From: Gnomoniopsis sp. IMI 355080
Lineage: Eukaryota; Ascomycota; Sordariomycetes; Diaporthales; Gnomoniaceae
DNA: 64,000 bases
NCBI GenBank assembly: GCA_027946555.1
Contig: JAPEVC010000080.1
Coordinates: 62,001-126,000 of the forward strand
Direction of reading: 5' to 3'
In this document: piece by piece, positions 9,197-21,059 of the stretch
Numbering within the stretch: the stretch's first letter is position 1
How the letters are laid out: the number at the start of each line of letters is the position of its first letter
Program-made: the position numbers and the translations under genes
The notes under the pieces: model-generated
Told to the model about the DNA's origin: nothing
The model's input: only the letters and a program-made list of their open reading frames with translations
The model's database searches: none

Positions 9197-10693
9197 TCAC
9201 CAACCCCAGGTCCTGTTCTGCGCATTGAATACTGGCGGCTTCCATTGTATGCGCGCCGGGTCGAGCACTCGTCTGTTTTTCTTCATCATCCTCTTTTCCC
9301 GCGCCTCTATCTGACTCTTCGGTATAACAATCTTGTGCTCACCCCTGTGGTAGATCTGCATCTTGTACGCCTGAAGAGTGTGCTCCACGTCCTGCGCTGT
9401 CATGGCAAGTGCGGTAGCAACTTCCTCAATGCTGCACCTCTCATCCTTCTCATGTGCCTCGAGCAACATGTCCACGATGTTCTCAATCCAGTACTGCCGA
9501 TAACTGAGCAGACCCAAATCAGACAAGGGCTTCTCAGGCGAGCCGAGCTTGCCTTCGATCTTGCTAAGTTCGTAAGAAAATTGAATGAGGAGTCTTCCAA
9601 AGCCTTGACGTTGAAATTGCGGAAGGGTCAGGATACACGCGACATTGAACCCGTCTGCACTCTCTTTTTCTTTTGAAAAGAAACCGACGAGGTGACAGCC
9701 CTTTTCGTCTCTCGTCGTCATGACGTAGAACAAAAACGGATCCACGTCGTAATAAAGTGTCTTGTGATCGAGAAACATCTTACATAGCAGGCACAGATTC
9801 CTGCACCACGTTCGTTGCCTCTTCCCATCAATCTCGTAAAACGAAACGAGATCATCCCGATAGATCTCGTTACCTGGCGGGTGTTGTAGGCCGCACTTTT
9901 GGCGATGCCGGCAGAAACTCTTCAACGAGCCAAAGTAGCTCAGACAGAACTCGCAGATGTAAATGGTATCCTCTTGACCAAAAGGCTCTGGGTAGGGAGA
10001 GAAATACCACGGGAACAGGTCGTATTTGCCGAATTGAACCTTGGAGATGTTTCTCACACGAGCAATTTCGGTTGGATTCTGCGTCATGGAACCTGAGGTG
10101 CGCAGTTTCTCGATCTCTGCTTCTCTGCTGAAGCCTCCATCTTTGGACGTCTCATCTCCACCGTCCGCATCATTCTCAGCGCCAGCTGCGGGTGTGGGTG
10201 CCCCATCTTGCGTAGGCGTAGCCACATCATCTCCTGCCGGCGTGCCGTTCTGTTGCCCTTCGACAAACTCGGTCCACGGGTGTGGTGTCTGCGACTCGGA
10301 GGCGATGGACTGTTCTCGCTTGGCTGGAGGCCGCTTTTGTGTTTTCTTGCCCGGCGCAGACTTCTTGGACGGGGCGACCGCACCCTTCTTGGTCTTGCCA
10401 TCCTTCGGTTTGTCCTTGTCTTTGTCTGGCCACTCGACGTCCTTTTCGAAATCAATACGCGCCACTGGCACCCATTCGTCGAGTCGCTTGTTGAAATTGT
10501 CGAAATTGCAATAGAACTGTCGCCCGCTCTTGGTGTCTTTGATGCCCAGAATCTCGGCGCGGCGTAACTGTTCCTCCTTCATGACCATAGCAATGCAGCC
10601 GACGATGATGGTGTCGGGCGTCGCCTTGCCCTTCTTCTTGGTCCCATCATTGGAGCCTACCGCGGCATCGGCGGGCGGGACACCGGAGCTCAT
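9197..10693 (-). CDS. ESA1: MYST histone acetyltransferase Esa1 (NuA4 catalytic subunit)
   Basis: Intronless, 498 residues. A chromo-barrel (Tudor-knot) domain covers about 28-85, followed by a Lys/Pro-rich and acidic linker. The MYST domain begins with a C2HC zinc finger (C247, C250, H263, C267). The conserved autoacetylation lysine is K311 in HKTLYYDVDPF, the catalytic cysteine is C353 in NVACILTLP, the acetyl-CoA loop QRQGFGR is 361-367 and the general base glutamate is E387 in GSPEKPLSDLG. All key residues are present. In other fungi this enzyme acetylates histone H4/H2A within NuA4. The ATG at 10693 is the first usable start; the frame upstream is open but opens with a non-ATG codon. It is divergent from REX4, which starts 337 nt away. 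Confidence 0.96.
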   Translation of the reverse strand: MSSGVPPADAAVGSNDGTKKKGKATPDTIIVGCIAMVMKEEQLRRAEILGIKDTKSGRQFYCNFDNFNKRLDEWVPVARIDFEKDVEWPDKDKDKPKDGKTKKGAVAPSKKSAPGKKTQKRPPAKREQSIASESQTPHPWTEFVEGQQNGTPAGDDVATPTQDGAPTPAAGAENDADGGDETSKDGGFSREAEIEKLRTSGSMTQNPTEIARVRNISKVQFGKYDLFPWYFSPYPEPFGQEDTIYICEFCLSYFGSLKSFCRHRQKCGLQHPPGNEIYRDDLVSFYEIDGKRQRTWCRNLCLLCKMFLDHKTLYYDVDPFLFYVMTTRDEKGCHLVGFFSKEKESADGFNVACILTLPQFQRQGFGRLLIQFSYELSKIEGKLGSPEKPLSDLGLLSYRQYWIENIVDMLLEAHEKDERCSIEEVATALAMTAQDVEHTLQAYKMQIYHRGEHKIVIPKSQIEAREKRMMKKNRRVLDPARIQWKPPVFNAQNRTWGW

Positions 10694-11029
10694 GATGGAA
10701 TCTTTGTCGCGACGTGGTTGTTTTGATGGATGTACTGGATGATGTCTTTCACGGTAAAGAGAGCTAGTCTGAGGACGGTTATTGTAGGCTTCTGGAGTGC
10801 CCGCCAACCTTGCTGGCGTACCAAGACGCGCTATCAGGCTTATCGGGCCCAAAGTGCCTGCCCAGAAACATGCATCCCTGTTGACCCGCCGTAACTTTCT
10901 CTTCACTTAAGAGAGATTCCTTTGCAAGGCTACTCTCTTTCAATACGTCAGCCAAACTCTGTACGTTCCATCCTTCACGATGATATAGCAGGCAGAGATT
11001 TGATACCCCATACACCTCGAAAGGTCAAG

Positions 11030-12022
11030 ATGGCGCCCCAGCTATCCTCAAACTGGAAAAAGCTGCAAGCCAAGATTAAGCAGGAGCCCACCAAGACACA
11101 GGGCCAGAAGAGGAAAGCCGACAACGACGAACCAGCGCAATCTTTCACGAAGCCGACCAAGAAGGCCAAGGTCGTCTCCAAAGGGCTTGCGCCAAAGTTC
11201 AAGCCACAGACCGCCAGGCCCGTCCAACCGAAGCCTGCCCCGAAACCAAATATGGGTGCCACCCAGTCCCAGACCAGCAAACCCGGCATGTCGGCATCTC
11301 TTGCCTTGTGGGCCGAGGACCATGACATCTCGCCGGAATCAATTTCAGAGGCATACAGCCTGGGTAGCAGAAACAATTCGATGCTTACGGCTACAGCTGT
11401 ACGACCCAATGAGGGACTCGCAAGGGATGTCGAAGTTGGAAAATACATCGCCATCGATTGCGAAATGGTCGGTATAGGGGATGGAGGCTACGAGCATGCT
11501 CTGGCCCGGGTCAGCATCGTCGACTTCCACGGACGTCAAATCTACGATTCCTACGTTCGCCCGAAGGAGCGTGTGGTAGATTGGAGGACAAGAATCAGCG
11601 GCATCACACCCAAGCATATGGCTACAGCCCGAGACTTTGAAGCAGTACAGCTAGAGGTCGCAAACCTTCTCCAAGGCCGGATCATTGTGGGACACGACCT
11701 GCGCCATGACTTGGACGTGTTGATACTAGATCACCCACGCAAAGACATTCGGGACACGGCGAGATTCTCTGGTTTCAAGAAATACGGCCATGGTCCAAAA
11801 CCCGCGTTAAGAGTCCTCGCCAGGGAGATTTTGGGCGTCGAGATACAAACCGGCCAACACTCGAGTATCGAAGATGCTAGAGTTGCCATGCTGCTCTTCA
11901 GGAAGTACAAGCCAGCCTTCGACGTCGAGCACGCGGCTCGGTACCCAGACCCTGTTCCAAGGGCATCACAGCCTAAGGCCAAGGCAAAGCAGAAGAAGAC
12001 CAAGAAGAAGAGGCGGAATTGA
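11030..12022 (+). CDS. REX4: RNA exonuclease 4 (Rex4/REXO4 family, DEDDh)
   Basis: Intronless, 330 residues. A basic Lys/Pro-rich N-terminal tail (1-85) precedes a DEDDh exonuclease domain: Exo I IAIDCEMVG with D143 and E145, Exo II GHDLRHDLDVL with D227, and Exo III HSSIEDA with H277 and D282. The C-terminus is a Lys/Arg cluster consistent with nucleolar targeting. In yeast Rex4 acts in ribosomal RNA processing; the same role is inferred here. The ATG at 11030 starts the basic tail; the frame extends upstream without an ATG that improves it. Its stop is 166 nt from the stop of the converging methyltransferase gene. Confidence 0.92.
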   Translation: MAPQLSSNWKKLQAKIKQEPTKTQGQKRKADNDEPAQSFTKPTKKAKVVSKGLAPKFKPQTARPVQPKPAPKPNMGATQSQTSKPGMSASLALWAEDHDISPESISEAYSLGSRNNSMLTATAVRPNEGLARDVEVGKYIAIDCEMVGIGDGGYEHALARVSIVDFHGRQIYDSYVRPKERVVDWRTRISGITPKHMATARDFEAVQLEVANLLQGRIIVGHDLRHDLDVLILDHPRKDIRDTARFSGFKKYGHGPKPALRVLAREILGVEIQTGQHSSIEDARVAMLLFRKYKPAFDVEHAARYPDPVPRASQPKAKAKQKKTKKKRRN

Positions 12023-12188
12023 TGATATTTACTCAGTAGCCTGGCTCGGTCTAGTCTAATATCGGAATCCAAAACTACGCGCTTCGCTAAATGCCGGAGC
12101 CTTGAGCACGACAGCACAAGACATTAGTGCGCACGAATGCGGCAGATTCAATAAGCGCCTGCCGAATGTGCAGTTCGAATGGGTATCA

Positions 12189-13785
12189 TTACTTGGGAAT
12201 GCCCTCCATGAGTTCTTGGGCGCCTTCGCGGCCGACGGTGATGATCACATCGCCCAAAGTCTTGCTGAGGAAGCCGGCCTCGCAGTATCTGAAATAATAC
12301 TGTGACAAGATTTAGCAGTTGACGGAGCGAGCTGATGCGATCATTTATGAGGAGAAACATACCTCCCATTTCCTTTTGAACACTGCTATTTCCTCCTCTG
12401 TCACAGCTTGATGCTTCTCAATGAGAGAGGGTCTGATTTTGGACTCGAAGTTGTACATGAAGTTCTCACGCCATAATCTCAGCGTTTTGGCGTAGTGGCC
12501 TCCGATGTTCAAAACTCGCTCGACAACCAGGGTTCCCTCGGATTCAGCACTAATATGGCTGATCAGCTGCGATATCGACGGCAGGTGACCACCGGGAAAG
12601 ATGTAGTGGTTGATGAAACTGTCAAAAAGTCAGTCTCCAATACTCTCGCAAAGGTATTCTGCTACTCACTCTTCGCTCTTCGCGTACGCCTCGTATCTCC
12701 CCTCAGGCATGGTAATGCACTGGAAGACTGCGATTCCATCTTTCTTGAGATGCTTATGGATGCAGGCGAAGTACGTGCTCAAGAACTCCTTGCCAACAGC
12801 CTCCAACATCTCGATGGAGATAATCTTGTCGTACGGTCGAGCAGAGACGGGCAAAGCTCGATAATCCATCAGCAGCACCTCAATTCTATCTGACAGGCCA
12901 GCCTTCGCTATTCTTTCCTCAGCAAGCACTTTTTGCTCCTTGGACAGCGTCAGGCTGGTGATCCGGCAACCGGTCTTTTGAACTGCTTGTATCGCGAAGG
13001 AGCCCCATCCCGTACCGATTTCTAACACGTGGTCGGTCGATTTGATATGCGCATCGTCGATGAATATCTGCAGCTTCCGTATTTGCGCCTCTTCCAAGGT
13101 GTCCTCTTGCGCATCCGGACCTTCGAGCTGCCACACGGGACATGAATAGGTCATATCTGGCGACAGGAATGCCGCAAACATTTCGTTGCTTATGTCATAG
13201 TGAGCAGAGATGTTAAGCAACGCATTAGACATGGTATTGGTTCTACGCGCCAGCGCCGAGGCAAGGCTTGAGAAGGCAGAAACGATTGTGGTGCCGTTGC
13301 CTAGCTGTTCTCGGTTCGCGATGAAGAGCTGAAGACGCAGAAAAATCAGCACATGCCTAGATGATCAATGTGAGTCTTCGAGACCGATTGGTCCGCTTTA
13401 CCTGAAAGAAGGCCGTCAAATCATTACAGTCAACCTCGCCCAGCATGTACGATTCGGAAAAGCCCATGTCTGCGAACAAGACAAGGCGCATCCAGAACGC
13501 GCTCTTCTTCACAACCAGCTCCACACGCGGCGACCTGGTTTCGCCATCGCCATTGACAAGCTTGTTTGTCCCTTTCGAAGGGCCGGTCTCGCCGTAAACA
13601 TTACTGGTCCCCTCGACCTCGTCGAACAGGACTAGGGTGCCAATCTCAACATTGTTGAACAATGACTGCACAGCCCACTTTGCAGCCTTTACACTCGGGC
13701 CCCAAGTAATGCCACCGATCGTTCCGCGCGCCGACTCGACCCATTGACTGGCTGGTCGCGTGACGAAGTTTGGTAGTATAGACAT
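12189..13785 (-). CDS. Cyclopropane-fatty-acyl-phospholipid synthase-like methyltransferase
   Basis: Four exons on the minus strand: 13402-13785, 12670-13328, 12363-12618 and 12189-12299. All introns are GT-AG, and phases 0, 2 and 0 give one 469-residue frame. The SAM-binding motif VLEIGTGWGSFA is at 229-240. The family block SAHYDISNEMFAAFLSPDMT precedes it, and EDFINHYIFPGGHLPS is created only by splicing. This family adds a methylene bridge to unsaturated acyl chains of phospholipids using SAM; fungal copies are thought to come from bacteria. An earlier in-frame ATG at 13833 would add 16 residues. Product identity (cyclopropane lipid versus other methylated lipid) is not settled by sequence. 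Confidence 0.9.
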
Positions 13786-15893
13786 GCTTGTAAGACGGCG
13801 GAGGGGGGGACGAGGAGGGGGGCTCAATCGCATCAAGATTTCCACAATGAAAAAGAGATGAGCCTCAACAATAATGTGAATCTAGGGTGTGACAGGAAAG
13901 CGCATGATGGTGTACTGTTGAAGAAGACCGGCGCAAGGGCTAGCTAAACTAGCTAGTCGAGGGGAGCAGGTAGGAGGGGGAGAAGTGAAAGTTGCGCCAT
14001 GGAATAGCAAGCTAAGGTACTAATAAAAGGTATAAGCCGAAAGTGGCTGATCAGTTATTGCCATGTATTGCCATGTATTATTTGGTTCGCAAAATGCCGG
14101 GACACAAGTAGTCCGCGGGTCTCGTTGACCTCATCATCGTGGCTGCGAGCCCCTCCATTCTGCGCACAAACGAGACAACAAGACATGGATCCAGGTACCT
14201 TGCAAAGCTACGTACCGGCCGTGGCAACGCCAGCAACTGCCCTTCCTTCGGCGTTTTCACCTGCATTCGGAAAGGTGCCAGCAACAGTCACTGCCGGCGG
14301 GCCTCAGAGCCACCAGGGAGGGTCAAGAGAAGCCGCACACTCATTTCATCAGCAGTGCCTGCTTAGCCTGCAGCTGGGTCGAAACATCTTTTGTTGAAAC
14401 TCCATGCTCGGGTAGCTCCAGGTCCGTTACTTGACGCACAGGAGCTATCCTTGACGGAAGAAGCTTGTTCTATCTCTTCTACCTAGGTACTCCTCTGTAC
14501 CAGGTGGAGCGCGATGTCCTGATCAGCAGCGAATTTTTCCGTTTCTTTACTAGGTATTTACATACGTACCCATCCATTTCCCTTCCTGCCAGCTACTTCC
14601 TCGAATCAAGTACTGTCATTTTAAGGTTTCCGGACCTCGTTTTGGGTACCTTTCAAAATACACATCTGCGTCTCCTGAGCGTGTAAGTCGAGAATACTTA
14701 GGACGGCACCTTACTCTAAGACGCGTTCCCGTACCAATTGACTTGTGATGTACATGGGACTGTCTCAAAGGCATGTGAGAACCGCATCGGAATTCTGGAG
14801 CCGCTCTGCAGAACATTGGATCAACACCGCAAGTTCGTGAACAAGTGCTACTACTGTACTACTACGCCTAAATGCCAAGCACGGAGGCCTGATACTTCGT
14901 AATTCCGTTACTACGCTCTTACGCGGTTGCATACCTGCCAAAGTAGAGATCCTACGCAACAGCGCGCAGACCCACAACGCTTTGACAATTTGCTTTTCCA
15001 TGGTCCAATCTGTGAATCTCGCTTCACGATGGGAAAGGCACACACCAGATGGGACAGAAACGTCCCTCGGCCCTTTTGCGTTCGATCCGTCAATGAGCCG
15101 TTGATGCATGCTCCAGGCTCGAAGGAACCCACAACTGTTGTTGTATGACGTCAATGACTTCGGTCTTTTTGGTGAGAGACAGCCTCATCTTCGGATGGGC
15201 CGCATTATACAATTGTCCATGGCTCCGGGCTCGGCTCAATTCCTCGTCCGGCCTTGCGAAAAAAGCAGCACATGCCGAAGAACGGTTCCGGTTTGAAATG
15301 ACTGCAAATTGCGAAGCCTGAGAAGTGATCGGAAGGCATGGTGGTGGTGCGATTGGCTGTCGGCATGCTCAATAGTCATATTGCACTTGTGCGAGCAGTA
15401 CATAGTGGCCATCAGTTGCTGTAGCCTTACTCACCAGCCTCGTCTTGTACTCTCGTACACTCGGATAACATTGGCTAGAGGCTTCCGTGGTGTTCAGCCT
15501 GCAGGACGTAAGGTAACTTTCCTAGCTAGGCTTGATCATTCATCCGACCCATGTATGTGGGAGGGGTTACGTCCATGCTGTAGGCTTGGCTCTGTTACTG
15601 CACCCACTATCACTAAACAGCACGTGGTCGATAGTTCTCGTAGATTCTCCTACCACAAGATTCCTTCGCAGGGTGAGGTGGTCCCTGCACTTTGGGGCTA
15701 AGTTCTTCTTTTTCCCTTTTGTTGGTCAGCCGGGTGGGCGGGGGAGCGTCGGCGGGCCATAGATAAGGGCTTATCGAGGATTCAATTTACGCGTCTCGAT
15801 ACATCACGCGTTGCCATCATCCATAGTTAGCTCGTCGAAGGCATTTTGAACACGCATTTTCACCCTGGAAAGCCGCTGCTATCTTGCAACAAT
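13786..15893. other. Intergenic region of 2.1 kb
   Basis: Promoter of the methyltransferase on the left and of RNase H2C on the right. A 70-codon ATG-led frame at 14185-14397 has no family and average codon use. CTAGGTA/TACCTA-type hexamers recur at about 14480-14560. Nothing else was recognised apart from the MCB boxes listed separately. Confidence 0.5.
15789..15811 (+). promoter_or_regulatory. Two MCB boxes (ACGCGT) in the RNase H2C promoter
   Basis: ACGCGT occurs at 15789-15794 and 15806-15811, 11 nt apart and 83-105 nt upstream of the RNase H2C ATG. This hexamer is the known binding core of the fungal MBF (Swi6/Mbp1-type) G1/S activator. Pairs close to a DNA-replication gene start are typical of MBF targets. 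Binding itself is inferred. Confidence 0.6.
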
Positions 15894-16464
15894 ATGGGTC
15901 AATCGATGCTGTCCATTCGTCAGAGCAACGACAGCTCAGCCAAAGTCACGCCAAACCTCCTGCCTTGTCGAATCCATCACGATGGCTCTGTCGGCTCAGC
16001 AGGCCCGTACTGGACACCGTCTACAGACCCAGGTAAGAAAGCACACCAGCTCTCTTTCATGCCTCCTAACTCAAATTCTTCACAGATGGCAAGAAGATAT
16101 CGTATTTCCGTGGACACGAGCTACACGGCAAGACCTTGAAAGTGCCAGAAGGATACCGCGGAGTGCTCGTCGAGATGAAGGATGCACCAAAACCCGAGGC
16201 GCAAAGGCCAGAGGAGCCTGAGGTGGTTGATCTAGAAGCGGAAGACGAGTTGCCTCTTGGCGCGCTGGAGACGCAGGCCCAGTTCGACGAGATGGTCATC
16301 TGGGGCCACGAGTCCATGGCAGAAGCAATTTCAGATCCTTATGCGCGAGGCATCGAGGAGTGGATGAAACTAACGTCACAAGTACGTGGGAGACCGTTCA
16401 TTGTGCAAACATCTGTGCTAATATATCAATTCAGATACATTCATACGATGGGGAGAAGGCGTAG
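15894..16464 (+). CDS. Ribonuclease H2 subunit C (Rnh203-like)
   Basis: Three exons: 15894-16032, 16086-16381 and 16435-16464; introns 16033-16085 (GTAAGA) and 16382-16434 (GTACGT). The spliced product is 154 residues. It has the RNase H2C pattern: LLPCRIHHDGSV and a short linker to YFRGHELHGKTLKVPEGYRG, an acidic spacer, then FDEMVIWGHES with the C-terminal IHSY motif. Subunit C is non-catalytic and holds the trimeric enzyme that removes ribonucleotides misincorporated into DNA. The terminal exon is only 10 codons, which is why simple ORF calls break the gene. Two MCB boxes upstream suggest S-phase expression together with the next gene, MCM6. Confidence 0.88.
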
Positions 16465-16705
16465 TGAGTACATACTGTAGTCTACAGAACATTGGACGGC
16501 ATCGCCTCGCACATGTTTCGGGAACAGGCGCAACGTATTTGTATACCAAGGACTCATTCTGGGCCTGAAGTAGACAAGATATCGATATGTCAATTACATG
16601 TGAGCATATCAAATAGTAGGGCCTGGAAGGACAAGGCTCCTTCTGCGCGTCCATAAACATCTTTCCTTTTCAGGCTTAGCGTCATCTTATGCAGTCAATC
16701 AATTA

Positions 16706-16711
16706 ACGCGT
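16706..16711 (+). promoter_or_regulatory. MCB box (ACGCGT) in the MCM6 promoter
   Basis: ACGCGT lies 177-182 nt upstream of the MCM6 ATG, followed by further CGCG and GCGT cores over the next 25 nt. In yeasts MCM genes are G1/S- or M/G1-regulated, and MCB is the MBF site; regulation here is inferred. Confidence 0.5.
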
Positions 16712-16887
16712 CCCGTCGCGCTCGAATCGCGTCTAAGCCGCGTCAGAAAATTAATTACTAAGGGTTTCGACCCTTGCATCTTCGCTCATCCCACCTCGTC
16801 TTCGTTCTTCCATACTCTTTTTCTCACGGGCCTTTTTACGCGATTGTCTTACTGCACTTGACTCTTGCGACCATCACACATTCAAAA

Positions 16888-19800
16888 ATGGCAGCAGTAG
16901 CACCAATGTCCAGCGATCCAGGCTTCCCAATGTCTGACGGTCCTTCGAGGACTCCGAGGCAACGACGCTCAGATTTGCCCAGCTCTTCATTGACTGGTCG
17001 CTCTCGTGGCCCACTTTCAGAGAGTCTTGGAGCCCGAAGTGACGATGATGCTGCCGAAGGTTTTGAGGACGACCAGATCCCCGGGAGACGCCCGACAGAT
17101 GTGCAGAATATTCCCAAAGTCGAGGACAGACTTGCTACCTTAATCGCGAAGCATTTCGAGGACTTCATTGAGGGGTATGATCGAACTAGCTTTGCGCGCG
17201 CGCACCCACGATAACAGTCACTACTGACACGCTCTCATTTGCAGATACATAGAGGACCCCAGCTCTTCCAACCTGCCCACCTCGAGCGCCATGACCACAG
17301 ACAAAGTCTACATCGCCCAGATCCATGGCATGCGACTACACGGCCTGTCAACCTTTTACGTCGATTTCAAGCAGATGCAATCATGGACCGATGGCACCCT
17401 TGCCGATGGTATTGTAGACCAATACTACCGATTTATTCCGTATCTTAACGGCGCTCTTCACAATATGATCGCCAAGTACGAGCCGGCCTACTTCCGCGAG
17501 CACCGACAACCCACTGCCTCGAGTACCATGACCACCTCAGGCGCCAGCAATGTCGGTTCAGGAAGCCAGTCCCGTTCAGGTGACAAGACAACAAACCAAC
17601 AGACCGATAAAGTGTTCACCATTGCCTTCTACAACCTGCCCTTAGTCTCCAGAGTGCGCAGTCTTCGCGCCGGAAACATTGGCAAGCTACTCTCCATATC
17701 TGGAACCGTCACGAGGACATCCGAGGTGCGACCCGAGTTATCTGTGGCTACCTTTGTGTGCGAGGCCTGCCGCGCCGTAGTTCCCAATGTCGAACAGACC
17801 TTCCGATACACCGAGCCGACACAATGCCCAAATGCAACTTGCCAGAATCGTCAGGCATGGCAGCTGGACATCAGGCAGAGCACTTTCATCGACTGGCAGA
17901 AGGTCCGCATCCAGGAGAATAGCTCAGAAATTCCCACGGGCAGCATGCCTCGCACAATGGACGTCATTCTGCGTGGTGAGATTGTCGACCGGGCTAAGGC
18001 TGGTGAAAAGTGCATTTTCACCGGTGCGCTGATTGTGGTGCCTGATGTCAGTCAATTGGGTCTTCCAGGCCAGCATGTCCAGGCTTCTCGTGATGAGAGG
18101 AACGTCCCTCGTGGGGGTGATGCTGGAGGCAGTGGTGTTTCAGGCCTCAAGGCACTCGGTGTGCGCGATCTGACGTACCGCCTCGCCTTCCTGGCTTGCA
18201 TGACGACACCTGATACGACAAATCTAGGTGGTGGCGTTGGAGACGTTCTTGCCTCTATCAACGCTGCTGACAACGAAAATGCGGCTCAAGCACAAGAACA
18301 GGTTCTAGGCTCCTTCAACTCTTCAGAGATCGAGGATCTCCGAAAGATGGTGCACAGCGACCACATCTACTCGCGCCTGGTCAACTCCCTGGCGCCCATG
18401 GTCTACGGCCACGAGGTGGTCAAGAAGGGCCTTCTGCTGCAGCTCATGTCCGGTGTACACAAATCCACTGCTGAGGGCATGCAGCTGAGAGGCGACATCA
18501 ACATTTGTATCGTTGGCGATCCATCCACGTCAAAGTCACAATTTCTGAAATATGTCTGCTCTTTCGCTCCTCGTGCAGTATACACCTCTGGAAAGGCCTC
18601 CTCAGCCGCTGGTTTGACTGCCGCGGTGGTAAAGGACGAGGAAACTGGCGAGTTCACCATCGAGGCTGGTGCGCTTATGCTGGCAGACAACGGTATTTGC
18701 GCCATTGATGAGTTCGACAAGATGGACGTTGCCGATCAAGTCGCAATACACGAAGCAATGGAACAACAGACCATCTCCATTGCCAAGGCAGGTATTCAGG
18801 CCACTCTCAATGCTCGCACCTCCATTCTCGCGGCTGCCAACCCCGTCGGCGGTCGTTACAACCGCAAGACTACTTTGCGCGCCAACATCAACATGTCCGC
18901 GCCCATCATGTCTCGTTTCGATCTGTTCTTCGTCATTCTGGACGAGTGCAACGAGAAGGTCGACCGCCACCTGGCAGAACATATTGTTGGTATTCACCAG
19001 ATGCGTGATGCTGCCGTCGAGCCCGAGTTTAGCACAGAGCAACTACAGCGGTATATTCGCTTCGCAAGGACATTCCGGCCGGAGTTCAACGACAAGGCCA
19101 AAGAGGTCCTGGTTGAGAGGTACCGCGAGCTGCGCGCCGACGACTCACAAGGTGGCGCAGGCAAGAACAGCTACCGCATCACAGTGAGGCAGCTGGAGTC
19201 CATGATTCGACTATCCGAGGCCATCGCAAAAGCAAACTGCGTCGACGAGGTCACGCCTGAGATGGTCAACGAGGCCTTCCACCTGCTCCGCCAGTCCATC
19301 ATCTCCGTCGAGCACGACGATGTCGAGGTAGACGAGGACGATGAATTTCCTCCTGAGGACGGCGATACCCTTCGTCGTGCTGCTTCTGAGGCTGCAGGCG
19401 TCCCCGCGGACGAGGATGGAGATGCACAGATGGGCGAGGACCATGAGGACGCGAATGTGGGAGAGGCTCGTGTTGCCCCTGAGAGGCCGAAGCATACCAT
19501 TTCGTACGACAAATATATCAGCATGGTGAACACGATCGTGCAGCGCGTTGCTAATGACGAGGCCGGTGCGGGCGAGGGAATCGCTGGTGAGGCGCTGATC
19601 CAGTGGTACCTGGAGCAGCAAGAGGATGAGCTGCAGGGTGAAGAGGATTATCACAAGGAGCATGCGCTGGCAAAGATGGTGCTGAAGAAAATGGTCAAGG
19701 TAAATTTACACTACGCGGAGTTCAAACATCTCAAAAGCTACAGCCCGCTAATTTGTTTTATTGTCATATAGGAGAACATCCTCATGGCCATCCGCGGCGA

Positions 19801-19906
19801 AGCCATGGCTACCGACGACGCAGAGGCTGGCGAGGCAGTTGTCCCACCACCAGCACAGAACATCGTCTATGTTTTGCACCCGAACTGCGCGATCGAGGAG
19901 GTCTAG
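16888..19906 (+). CDS. MCM6: DNA replication licensing helicase subunit Mcm6
   Basis: Three exons, 16888-17174, 17245-19699 and 19772-19906, with phases that join cleanly to 958 residues, the usual length for fungal Mcm6. The N-terminal tail is disordered and rich in Ser/Arg. The C4 zinc finger is C268, C271, C290 and C295. The AAA+ core has Walker A GDPSTSKSQ at 520-528, Walker B AIDEFD around 583-587 and the arginine-finger motif SRFD at 652-655. The blocks LPLVSRVRSLRAGNIGKLLSISGTVTRTSEVRPE, read across a fixed stretch at about 227-262, are specific to Mcm6 rather than the other five subunits. The acidic C-terminal insert and a winged-helix end are present. It acts in the Mcm2-7 replicative helicase. 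Confidence 0.96.
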
Positions 19907-20869
19907 ACTGCTTCTTTCCTGGTAACATCCACATGTCGCATTTAGGAAGGTTTATTTGGATGTTTGTCAATATTGAAAATGGGTTCATTGGAGTTATCGG
20001 CGTTGGACAAAGTCACGAATGCACTGGCGGGTCAATATGAATAATGGGGCTTAAGGATGGGCGGTCACGAGGCAGCAATGCATGAATACCTACTATTTAG
20101 AGAGAAAGATGTCAATTCCACTGTGTGCTATGCAAAATTACTTCACTGAGAAACCTCCATCCATTGTTGTTATATGAAGACGTGTAACACAACCAACTTA
20201 CTAACTAGTGGTGTAGATCGCCGGTTTGAGCGGTCCTTCAAACAAGGCTGAACCGGTTGTTATACTGTCCTGTACGAAAACACACCCGGCCTTTGAGTCC
20301 ACTTGCAAATCGCAGGGACTGAAAATACTTTCCATGAAAAGTGCAGATGACGAATGAGTGAGGCAATGGATACAACGCCCGAGCGCCATGTGTTCTCTTC
20401 GGATTGATTGGTCAAGCCTCCCGCAAGCAGGGAGCCTTCTTTGCTGTGATCACGGAATTTTCATCGTCTCATTCTGTCTCACACATCATTACTGGTCACA
20501 AAAATTTGTTTCAGTCATTTGGGTTTGTGTTCTGCCTATCGGATTGGTCTGGGTCTCGCAGGAGCGACTGCTGTCATTTTTCTTGCCGCCCACATGCTAT
20601 TGCGGACCACATAGTGCCGCTCGCATTCCGAGTCGTTCCATGCTGGCAGCAAAGAGACACCGGTCATCATATGGCTCTCGGACCCTGTATAGCAAAGACG
20701 GAGGAGGATCGCATCTCTCAATTACTCCCTCCTTCAATCTGTGGGGTTCGTGAAGCCCTTTTCTTTCGTTCTGTGTGTACCGTGACACACGGTGCCTTTT
20801 GGTGTGGAAAGATGCTGCTCTCTGATCTGGTACCCAAGGTGGTATCAAACGCCCGAGTAGAGTAGTTGT

Positions 20870-20884
20870 AAAAAAAAAAAAAAA
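20870..20884. repeat. Homopolymer A tract (15 nt)
   Basis: An uninterrupted run of 15 A. It could be part of a 3' processing region or an ordinary slippage-prone tract. Confidence 0.9.
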
Positions 20885-21046
20885 GTCGGAGTGTCACGAG
20901 AACACTGAAAACGAAGCTCTTAGGAACTCGTTGAGCCCGTATTCCATCCGATCATGCGCTCGTTCTCTACTGTAAATGGGTGGTAAGCGACAGACAAACC
21001 CTCCTCGACCACCCTTATCACTCGTCCATGAACCCATCGTGTCGCT

Positions 21047-21059
21047 CCCCCCCCCCCCC
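21047..21059. repeat. Homopolymer C tract (13 nt)
   Basis: An uninterrupted run of 13 C, 162 nt after the A tract. It is likely to vary in length between isolates and to suffer sequencing error. Confidence 0.9.

Noticed and set aside
14185..14397. 70-codon ATG-led frame in the long gap before RNase H2C
   Set aside because: Average codon use, no TATA box or intron signals, no family.
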